A stretch of DNA of 55,504 nucleotides from Stenotrophomonas cyclobalanopsidis (GTDB taxonomy: Bacteria; Pseudomonadota; Gammaproteobacteria; Xanthomonadales; Xanthomonadaceae). The stretch's first letter is position 1, and each line of letters begins with the position of its first letter. Where the stretch lies: contig NZ_VYKI01000022.1 in assembly GCF_008710035.1 (NCBI RefSeq), positions 1 to 55,504 on the forward strand. Reading direction: 5' to 3'. The position numbers and the translations under genes are program-made. Below are positions 38,162 through 45,815 of this stretch, in pieces. The notes below the pieces were generated by a model. It did not search any database. It was not told the origin of the DNA and saw nothing but the letters and a program-made list of their open reading frames with translations.

Positions 38162-40324
38162 ATGAACCCAGGCCCCACTGCCAAGGTAGCCGCGCCCACC
38201 GCCGCGGCCGTACCTGATTACGTCCTCCAGCTTGAACGCGCCGCCCATTACCTGCCGCCGGAACAGCTGCCGCTGCTGCGCCGTGCCTGGGAAGTCGGTG
38301 CGTCGGCGCATGCTGGGCAGACGCGCAAGTCGGGCGAGCCCTACATCACCCATCCAGTGGCCGTGGCCCAGGTGCTGGCCGAGCTCGGCCTGGACGTGGA
38401 AGCGCTGATCGCCGCGATCCTGCACGACACCATCGAAGACACGCCGCTGACCCGCGAGGAGCTGGCGTCCGAGTTCGGCGAAGCCGTGGCCGAGCTGGTC
38501 GACGGCGTGACCAAGCTGGACAAGCTGAAGTTCCGCGACCGCCAGGAAGCGGCCGCCGAGAGCTTCCGCAAGATGCTGCTGGCGATGTCGCGCGACCTGC
38601 GCGTGATCATGATCAAGCTGGCCGACCGCCTGCACAACATGCGCACGCTAGGCGCGCAGAGCCGCGAAGCGCGCGGCCGCATCGCCCGCGAAACGCTGGA
38701 GATCTACGCGCCCATCGCCCAGCGCCTGGGCATGAGCCTGGTCAAGAGCGAGCTGCAGAACCTGGGTTTCAAGGCGCTGTATCCGTGGCGCCACGCCATC
38801 ATCGAAAAACACATCCGCAGCCAGCCGGTGGTACGCCGCGAGGCGATGGCGCAGGTGGAAGTACAGCTGTCGCAGCGGCTGGCGAAGGAGGGCATCGAAC
38901 ACCGCCTGGTCAGCCGCATCAAGACCCCGTGGAGCATCTACAACAAGATGCGCGACGAGAACAAATCCTTCGACCAGGTGATGGACGTGTTCGGCTTCCG
39001 CCTGGTCGTGCGCAGCGTGCCCAGCTGCTACCACGCGCTGGGTTCGGTGCACGCCACCTTCAAGCCGCTGGATGGCCGCTTCCGCGATTTCATCGCCATT
39101 CCCAAGGCCAACGGTTACCAGTCGCTGCACACCGTGTTGTTCGGGCCCTACGGTTCGCCCATCGAAGTGCAGATCCGCACCGAGGAGATGGACCTGATCG
39201 CCGAACGCGGCGTGGCCGCACACTGGACCTACAAGTTCGGTGGCGATTCGCCCAACAGCGCGCAGAGCCGTGCCCACGCCTGGATCGTCGAGCTGATCGA
39301 TTCGCAGCGCGCCGCCGGTTCCTCGCTGGAGTTCCTCGACAACGTGAAGGTCGACCTGTTCCCGGACGAGGTCTACCTGTTCACCCCGAAGGGCAAGATC
39401 CTGGCCCTGCCGCGCAACTCGACCGCGCTCGATTTCGCCTACGCGGTGCATACCGACGTCGGCAACATGGCCGTGGCCTCGCGCGTGGACAAGAAGCTGG
39501 TGCCGCTGCGCACCAAGCTGGTTTCGGGTCAGTCGGTGGAAATCATCACCGCGCGTTCGGCCACGCCCAAGCCGCAATGGCTGGAATTCGTGGTCACCAG
39601 CAAGGCGCGCACCGCCATCCGCCACCAGCTCAAACAGCTGGAGCATGAGGACGCCGTGCAGCTGGGCCACCGCATGCTGGACCGCGCGCTGGAAGCGATG
39701 GACTCCTCGCTGGAGCGCCTGCCCAAGGGCCGCCTGGATGCGTTCCTGGCCGAACACCGTTTTCCGCGCCTGGAGGCCCTGCTGGCCGAAGTGGCGCTGG
39801 GCAACTGGATGCCGACGCAGGCCGCACAGGCACTGATGGCCTACGCCGAACTGCGCGGCGGTCCGAATTCCCGTCAGTACTCGCAGGAAAAGATCCTCAT
39901 CAACGGCAGCGAGCGCGGCGTGGTCACCTTCGCCGGCTGCTGCCAGCCGATTCCCGGCGACGAGATCATGGGCTACCACACCGCCGGCAAGGGCATCGTG
40001 GTGCACCGGGTGGATTGCCCGAACCTGGCCGAGCTGCGCAAGTCGCCCGAACGCTGGGTGCCGATCGGCTGGGACACCACTGTGTCGGGCGATTACAACA
40101 CGTCGCTGGTGGTGGAAGTGGAGAACGGCACCGGCGTGCTGGCGCAGCTGGCCGCGGCCATCGCGCAGAGTCACTCCAACATCGAGCGCGTGGATTACCT
40201 GGACCGCGATTTCAACGCCGCCGTGCTGGCGTTCAACATCCAGGTGCGCGACCGCAACCACCTCGCCGAAGTCATGCGCCGCCTGCGCCGCCTGTCGGTG
40301 GTGCAGGCGGTGCGCCGCCAATAG
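38162..40324 (+). CDS. spoT: Bifunctional (p)ppGpp synthetase/hydrolase
   Basis: A 720-residue RSH enzyme. The N-terminal HD hydrolase has the HD pair His88/Asp89 in ILHDTIEDT and RLHNMRTL. The synthetase domain follows (RIKTPWSIYNKM, DVFGFRLVV), then the TGS domain (VYLFTPKGKILALPRNST), the CC/ZFD region with CCQPIPGDEI and a C-terminal ACT/RRM domain. It is the complete SpoT-type domain order. It controls the stringent response by making or degrading (p)ppGpp. The stop TAG lies in the head of a REP (AATAGAGCCACGCC). Confidence 0.97.
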   Translation: MNPGPTAKVAAPTAAAVPDYVLQLERAAHYLPPEQLPLLRRAWEVGASAHAGQTRKSGEPYITHPVAVAQVLAELGLDVEALIAAILHDTIEDTPLTREELASEFGEAVAELVDGVTKLDKLKFRDRQEAAAESFRKMLLAMSRDLRVIMIKLADRLHNMRTLGAQSREARGRIARETLEIYAPIAQRLGMSLVKSELQNLGFKALYPWRHAIIEKHIRSQPVVRREAMAQVEVQLSQRLAKEGIEHRLVSRIKTPWSIYNKMRDENKSFDQVMDVFGFRLVVRSVPSCYHALGSVHATFKPLDGRFRDFIAIPKANGYQSLHTVLFGPYGSPIEVQIRTEEMDLIAERGVAAHWTYKFGGDSPNSAQSRAHAWIVELIDSQRAAGSSLEFLDNVKVDLFPDEVYLFTPKGKILALPRNSTALDFAYAVHTDVGNMAVASRVDKKLVPLRTKLVSGQSVEIITARSATPKPQWLEFVVTSKARTAIRHQLKQLEHEDAVQLGHRMLDRALEAMDSSLERLPKGRLDAFLAEHRFPRLEALLAEVALGNWMPTQAAQALMAYAELRGGPNSRQYSQEKILINGSERGVVTFAGCCQPIPGDEIMGYHTAGKGIVVHRVDCPNLAELRKSPERWVPIGWDTTVSGDYNTSLVVEVENGTGVLAQLAAAIAQSHSNIERVDYLDRDFNAAVLAFNIQVRDRNHLAEVMRRLRRLSVVQAVRRQ

Positions 40325-40459
40325 AGCCACGCCATGCGTGGATGGTTTTTGTAGAGCCGAGCCCATGCTCGGCTGCTCTTGCCTGAAGCAGCCGAGCATG
40401 GGCTCGGCTCTACAGACGGTGCATCAGGCGAGTCCAGTAGATCCAGGCCATGCGTGGAT
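40321..40459. repeat. Four REP hairpins between spoT and ridA
   Basis: ATAGAGCCACGCCATGCGTGGAT (40321-40343, providing the spoT stop), GTAGAGCCGAGCCCATGCTCGGC (40351-40373), its inverse GCCGAGCATGGGCTCGGCTCTAC (40391-40413) and GTAGATCCAGGCCATGCGTGGAT (40437-40459). A TACAAT (40504-40509) further on is a likely -10 of ridA. Confidence 0.85.
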
Positions 40460-40546
40460 GATGTTCCGCGAACGTGAACCCAGCCGATATCGCGCCCACC
40501 CGCTACAATCACCGCTCTGTTTTCCCCAAACGCACCGGAGCGACCC

Positions 40547-40933
<387 letters not shown>

Positions 40934-40940
40934 CCCACCC

Positions 40941-43052
40941 GTGGCACGCAAGGCGGCGGTCACCCCGGCACTGTCACCGTCCGGCGAAGCATCCTTGGCG
41001 ATGCTGGCCGGCGTGGGGCCGGCCGTGGCCGCCAAACTGCAGGCGCGTGGCCTGGCCACCCTGCAGGATCTGTGGCTGCACCTGCCGCTGCGCTATGAAG
41101 ACCGCACCCGGCTGACCCGCATCGAAGACCTGCGTCCGGGCGTGCCCGCGCAGGTGGAAGTGCGGGTCACCGCGGTCGAACGCGGCATGCGCTACCGGCC
41201 CATGCTGAAGGTGGCAGTGGAAGACGAAGGGCGGGGCACCCTGGTGCTGCGCTTCTTCCACTTCCGCCAGCAGCAGGTCGGCCAGTTCGCGGTGGGCAAC
41301 CGGCTGCGCTGCTTCGGCACGCCCAAGCCGGGCCACCTCGGCCTGGAAATCGTCCACCCCAGCTACCAGGTGCTGGGCCGCAACGATGACCCCGAACTCG
41401 GCGACCGCCTCGACCCGGTGTATCCCACCGTGGAAGGCGTTGGCCCGATGACCATGCGCAAGCTGATCGGCCAGGCGCTGGACCGCCTGCCCGAGGAAAG
41501 CACGCTGGAACTGCTGCCCGCAGGCTGGCTCGATGGCCTGGGCCTGCCGTCGCTGCGCAGTGCGCTGCTGACCGTGCACCAGCCGCCACCGGATGCTGAT
41601 CTGGCCGCGCTGGCTGCCGGAACCCACCCGGCGCAGCGGCGTCTGGCGATGGAAGAACTGCTGGCCCACCACCTCAGCCTGCGCCGCCAGCGCATCGCGT
41701 TGCAGGCGCATCACGCGCCGCCGCTGGCCGGCCCGGGCAAGCTGGCCAAGGCCCTGCTGAAGCAGCTGCCGTTCGCGCTGACCGGCGCGCAGGCCCGCGT
41801 GTTCAAGCAGATCCGCGAAGACCTCGCATGCCCCAGCCCGATGCTGCGGCTGGTGCAGGGCGATGTCGGCTCAGGCAAGACGGTGGTGGCCGCGCTGGCC
41901 GCCATGCTGGCGGTGGAGCAGGGCAAGCAGGTGGCGTTGGCCGCGCCCACCGAACTGCTGGCCGAACAGCACCTCAACAACCTGCGTGGCTGGCTGGAAC
42001 CACTGGGCGTGCGCGTCTGCTGGCTGGCCGGCAAGGTCACCGGCAAGGCACGCGCCAAAGTGATCGAGCAGGTCGCCAACGGCGAAGCGCAGGTCGTAGT
42101 CGGTACCCATGCGCTGATGCAGGACGCGGTGGTGTTCCAGGACCTGGCCCTGGCCATCGTCGATGAGCAGCACCGCTTCGGCGTGCACCAGCGGCTGGCC
42201 CTGCGTGACAAGGGGGCAGGCGCGCACAGCGTGCCGCACCAGCTGGTGATGACCGCCACGCCCATTCCGCGCACGCTGGCGATGTCCGAATACGCGGACC
42301 TGGATGTCTCGGCCATCGATGAACTTCCGCCCGGCCGCACCCCGGTGCAGACCGTGGCGCTGAACAACGACCGTCGCCCCGAACTGATCGAACGCATCGC
42401 GCTGGCCTGCCAGGAAGGGCGCCAGGTGTACTGGGTCTGCACGCTCATCGAGGAAAGCGAAGAGCTGGATGCCACCCCAGCGCAGGCCACCTACGAATCG
42501 CTGCAGGCGCTGCTGCCCGGCGTGCGAGTGGGCCTGGTGCACGGCCGCCTGAAGGCGGCGGAAAAGCTGGCCACGATGGTGGCGTTCAAGGCCGGCGAGA
42601 TCGACCTGCTGGTGGCGACCACCGTGATCGAAGTGGGCGTGGACGTACCCAATGCCTCGCTGATGGTGATCGAGAACGCAGAGCGTCTCGGCCTGGCCCA
42701 GCTGCACCAGCTGCGCGGCCGGGTGGGGCGTGGTTCGGCGGTGTCACGCTGCGTGCTGCTGTACCAGGCACCGCTTTCGCAGATGGCGCGCGAGCGCCTG
42801 CAGACCATGCGCGAAACCAATGATGGCTTTGTCATCGCCGAGAAGGATCTGGAACTGCGCGGCCCCGGCGAACTGCTGGGTACCCGGCAGACCGGCCTGG
42901 CCGGTTTCCGCATAGCCGACCTCGCCCGCGACGCCGGCCTGCTGCCCGGCGTGCACGACCTGGCCGAACGCCTGCTGGCCCAGCAACCGGCGCTGGCCGA
43001 CCGCGTGGTCAACCGCTGGATCGGCACCGCCGTGCGCTACGCCTCGGCGTAA
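40941..43052 (+). CDS. recG: ATP-dependent DNA helicase RecG
   Basis: A 703-residue superfamily 2 helicase that regresses stalled forks and branch-migrates Holliday junctions. An N-terminal wedge domain (residues about 20-260) is followed by the Walker A GDVGSGKT at 307-314, the DEQH box at 408-411, TATPIPRTL, and the C-terminal helicase lobe with TTVIEVGVDVPNA, HQLRGRVGRG and the TRG-like KDLELRGPGELLGTRQTG. The GTG start at 40941 (VARKAAVTPALSPSG) fits; it follows ridA at 7 bp. Confidence 0.96.
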   Translation: MARKAAVTPALSPSGEASLAMLAGVGPAVAAKLQARGLATLQDLWLHLPLRYEDRTRLTRIEDLRPGVPAQVEVRVTAVERGMRYRPMLKVAVEDEGRGTLVLRFFHFRQQQVGQFAVGNRLRCFGTPKPGHLGLEIVHPSYQVLGRNDDPELGDRLDPVYPTVEGVGPMTMRKLIGQALDRLPEESTLELLPAGWLDGLGLPSLRSALLTVHQPPPDADLAALAAGTHPAQRRLAMEELLAHHLSLRRQRIALQAHHAPPLAGPGKLAKALLKQLPFALTGAQARVFKQIREDLACPSPMLRLVQGDVGSGKTVVAALAAMLAVEQGKQVALAAPTELLAEQHLNNLRGWLEPLGVRVCWLAGKVTGKARAKVIEQVANGEAQVVVGTHALMQDAVVFQDLALAIVDEQHRFGVHQRLALRDKGAGAHSVPHQLVMTATPIPRTLAMSEYADLDVSAIDELPPGRTPVQTVALNNDRRPELIERIALACQEGRQVYWVCTLIEESEELDATPAQATYESLQALLPGVRVGLVHGRLKAAEKLATMVAFKAGEIDLLVATTVIEVGVDVPNASLMVIENAERLGLAQLHQLRGRVGRGSAVSRCVLLYQAPLSQMARERLQTMRETNDGFVIAEKDLELRGPGELLGTRQTGLAGFRIADLARDAGLLPGVHDLAERLLAQQPALADRVVNRWIGTAVRYASA

Positions 43053-43054
43053 CC

Positions 43055-44107
43055 CGGTAGCGCCGGGCCATGCCCGGCGGCCGTTCGCGCTGCGCGCGTG
43101 AGTCGAGCGTGGGCTCGACTCTACAGAAGCCGCGGTGCCGAAGCATCGGTAGCGCCGAGCCCATGCTCGGCTGCCGTTCGCGCTGCGCGCGTGAGTTGAG
43201 CGTAGGCTCGACTCTACAGAAGCCGCGGTGGCCGAAGCATCGGTAGCGCCGGGCCATGCCCGGCGGCCTTTCGCGCTGCGCGCGTGAGTCGAGCGTAGGC
43301 TCGACTCTACAGAAGCTGCGGTGCCGAAGCATCGGTAGCGCCGGGCCATGCCCGGCGGCCGTTCGCGCTGCGCGCGTGAGTCGAGCGTGGGCTCGACTCT
43401 ACAGAAGCCGCGGTGGCCGAAGCGTCGGTAGCGCCGGGCCATGCCCGGCGGCCGTTCGCGCTGCGCGCGTGAGTCGAGCGTGGGCTCGACTCTACAGAAG
43501 CCGCGGTGCCGAAGCATCGGCAGCGCCGAGCCCATGCCCGGCGGCCGTTTGCGCTGCGCGCGTGAGTCGAGCGTAGGCTCGACTCTACAGAAGCTGCGGT
43601 GCCGAAGCATCGGTAGCGCCGAGCCCATGCCCGGCGGCCGTTCGCGCTGCGCGCGTGAGTCGAGCGTAGGCTCGACGCTACAGAAGCCGCGGTGGCCGAA
43701 GCATCGGTAGCGCCGGGCCATGCCCGGCGGCCGTTCGCGCTGCGCGCGTGAGTCGAGCGTAGGCTCGACTCTACAGAAGCTGCGGTGCCGAAGCATCGGT
43801 AGCGCCGGGCCATGCCCGGCGGCCTTTCGCGCTGCGCGCGTGAGTCGAGCGTGGGCTCGACTCTACAGAAGCTGCGGTGCCGAAGCATCGGTAGCGCCGA
43901 GCCCATGCCCGGCGGCCATTCGCGCTGCGCGCGTGAGTCGAGCGTAGGCTCGACTCTACAGAAGCTGCGGTGCCGAAGCATCGGTAGCGCCGAGCCCATG
44001 CCCGGCGGCCGTTTGCGCTGCGCGCGTGAGTCGAGCGTAGGCTCGACGCTACAGAAGCCGCGGTGGCCGAAGCATCGGTAGCGCCGAGCCCATGCTCGGC
44101 TGCCGCT
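43055..44107. repeat. Tandem array of 11.5 two-hairpin REP units (about 92-94 bp each)
   Basis: Units start at 43055, 43148, 43242, 43334, 43427, 43519, 43611, 43705, 43797, 43889, 43981 and 44075 (last partial). Each unit has GGTAGCGCCGGGCCATGCCCGGCGG, a spacer CGTTCGCGCTGCGCGCGTGA, an inverted GAGTCGAGCGTGGGCTCGACTCTAC, and a tail CAGAAGCCGCGGTGCCGAAGCATC. Differences are a GGG/GAGCC choice in the first hairpin, GTGGG/GTAGG in the second, CC/CT, and an occasional extra G. It lies between convergent recG and the chaperone gene. No protein is made from it. Confidence 0.93.
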
Positions 44108-44836
44108 CTACGGGCCGCTGGCCACCGTGGCCTGCGCGTCGCGCGGGGTGCCGTAGTCGTCCAGCCACTGGAACGTCACCGACGCCGGTTGCGCGACACC
44201 GGCCGGCAGCGGCAGACGCACCTGGGCGCCGGGGGCGATCATGTCTGCCTCCACCGTGCGCCCGTCGGGCAGGTTCAGGCTGCTCACGGTCACGTGGTAG
44301 GCGCTGGGATTGTTCACCTGCAGCGCGTTGCCATCCGCGCGCCATTGCAGTTGTCCTGCCGCGTCGCGGGCGTTGCCGGGCAATCCCGCAGGCCGATGGA
44401 ACAGCTTCACCCGCGTGCGCACGGCAAACTGCAGCAGGTTCTTGCCTGCCGCATCGCCGGGCTTGGGCGGAATATCCAGCAGGTTGAAATAGAACACCGA
44501 TTCGCGATCGGTCGGCAGCGGCGCCTCCGATGGGCGCGGCGCATAGGTGATACGGAACGCCTGACCCTGGTGGGCCTGCAGCAGGCGCGGCTCGGCGGGC
44601 GTAAGCCGGAAGGGAGTGCGCACGTTTTCAGGCCGTGCGTGGCTGTCGCCGTCATCAATCCAGACCTGCACCATGGCCGCCTGTTCGCCGCCATTGGTCG
44701 CTTTGACAGTCACGTCGCGCCCCTGCGCGGCGTCGTGCACGATACGCGTGCCCTGCAGCGTCACCGCTGCCGATGCCGGCAGCGCCAATGCGCCAGCCAG
44801 CAGCGCGGTTGTCCACGTCATTGCACGCATTTTCAT
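44108..44836 (-). CDS. Fimbrial periplasmic chaperone
   Basis: A 242-residue PapD/FimC-type chaperone with a signal peptide ending ALPASA. It has two Ig-like domains: VTVKATNGGEQAAMVQVWID in the first and the conserved RLTPAEPRLLQAHQGQAFRI and ESVFYFNLLDIPP around the subunit-binding strand. It donates a strand to pilin subunits and delivers them to the usher. The ATG at 44836 has GAGGA 8 nt upstream. Its stop TAG is part of a REP head. It is the second gene of the leftward fimbrial arm, after the pilin. Confidence 0.93.
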   Translation of the reverse strand: MKMRAMTWTTALLAGALALPASAAVTLQGTRIVHDAAQGRDVTVKATNGGEQAAMVQVWIDDGDSHARPENVRTPFRLTPAEPRLLQAHQGQAFRITYAPRPSEAPLPTDRESVFYFNLLDIPPKPGDAAGKNLLQFAVRTRVKLFHRPAGLPGNARDAAGQLQWRADGNALQVNNPSAYHVTVSSLNLPDGRTVEADMIAPGAQVRLPLPAGVAQPASVTFQWLDDYGTPRDAQATVASGP

Positions 44837-44853
44837 TGCTTCATCCTCGGGTA

Positions 44854-44889
44854 GGGGGCGCGCCGCCCTTGCCGGCGGCGCGCGGGGGC
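44854..44889 (-). promoter_or_regulatory. Strong stem-loop between pilin and chaperone
   Basis: Minus strand CCCCGCGCGCCGCC-GGCAAG-GGCGGCGCGCCCCC gives a 13-14 bp GC stem, directly after the pilin stop and about 18 bp before the chaperone ATG. There is no T run, so it is unlikely to be a simple terminator; it may protect the pilin mRNA 3' end and reduce chaperone expression. Confidence 0.7.
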
Positions 44890-45405
44890 TTACTTGTAAA
44901 GCACCACGAAATCGCCGGATGCGTTGGCAGTGCCGGCCTTCGCATCCTTGCCGGGCGAGGAGTACCAGGCGGTGTAGTCCAGCTGGCCCTTGCCGGCGGC
45001 CGGGATGTTCACCCACTGCAGCGGATCGTCGCCCAGTTTCTGGTGGTTGCCGGCAGCGTCGTACAGCGCCACGCCCACGTTGCTTGCGGTGGAAGCCGCC
45101 GTCAGTGCCAAGTTGCCGGTGCTGCCATCGGGCGTACCGCCAAAGCGCACGCCCACGTCCTGCGCGGCGCCGGCACCGGTGCAATCCAGCACGATGCTGA
45201 AGTTCTTCATGCCGGCACGCTCAGCGCCATTCACCCACGCCACATCCACCTTGCCCATCGGCACGGTGATGGTGCCGCCGGTGGCATCCACCGCGCAGGT
45301 GCTGGCCATCAGTTCGCCGGTGATCTCCAGCTTTTCGGCGGATGCAGCGGGGGACAGGGCCAGTGCGAGTGCGCCGGCAGCCATCAGGTTCAATCGGTTC
45401 GACAT
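44890..45405 (-). CDS. Fimbrial major pilin subunit (leftward arm)
   Basis: A 171-residue pilin with signal peptide ending SPAASA. The mature part has the pilin Cys pair (STCAVD and LDCTG) and a C-terminal beta-strand sequence (GDFVVLYK) with the alternating hydrophobic pattern that inserts into the neighbour. It is first in the leftward pilin-chaperone arm. Being promoter-proximal and followed by a hairpin suggests it is the major rod subunit. Confidence 0.9.
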   Translation of the reverse strand: MSNRLNLMAAGALALALSPAASAEKLEITGELMASTCAVDATGGTITVPMGKVDVAWVNGAERAGMKNFSIVLDCTGAGAAQDVGVRFGGTPDGSTGNLALTAASTASNVGVALYDAAGNHQKLGDDPLQWVNIPAAGKGQLDYTAWYSSPGKDAKAGTANASGDFVVLYK

Positions 45406-45490
45406 ACAGATGTCCTTGGTTGGGAGTCAGAGGCCCGCAGGGAATGCGCCAGCGGATGGGCGCAGTGTTCCCGGTCGTCTGCCGCCCGGA

Positions 45491-45731
45491 CATGCAATTA
45501 GTTGCAAAGTGCTTGCGTACCTGCGCAATAAGTGCTTGCGATAAAGCTCGCAGTTAGAAATCCCGCTTCCCGGCTGCGGCAGACCGTCGCAGCAGTGAGG
45601 CCGGGCATCTGCAACTGCTTCGATTGACAGCCGCGTCTGCGTGAAAACCAGCCTGAATGCCGTGGAAACAGGGCGTGTGCGCAGGGCCCTGTGTTTCCGT
45701 GCGGCGCTGTCGCTTTGCAACAAATTGCATG
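45491..45731. promoter_or_regulatory. Control region with inverted 19-bp dyads between divergent fimbrial arms
   Basis: Two sites with the core TGCAA-N4-TTGCA (45493-45506 and 45716-45729) share 18 of 19 bases in opposite orientation (45491-45509 and 45713-45731). They lie 87 and 86 bp upstream of the pilin and usher ATGs. Two direct AAGTGCTTGCG repeats (45507-45517, 45530-45540; 23 bp apart) adjoin the left site. A hairpin with arms GGAAACA/TGTTTCC lies at about 45661-45700. They could be operators of one regulator for both arms, or the ends of an invertible segment; no invertase gene is in the window. Confidence 0.6.
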
Positions 45732-45815
45732 GGAAGACGCACGGGCGCTCTCTACGCTTCGGCCCACTTCGACAACGAGCGATGTCGGCTTTGGCCCCAT
45801 CGAGTGAGGTTCGCC

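Noticed and set aside
42744..43999. Long repetitive minus-strand ORFs (repeats of SSLRSTHARSANGRRAWP and similar)
   Set aside because: They are translations of the tandem REP array and carry no credible signals for expression.
43055..44107. CRISPR array
   Set aside because: Period and constant repeats look superficially similar, but all parts of each unit are conserved and there are no unique spacers, and no cas genes are nearby.
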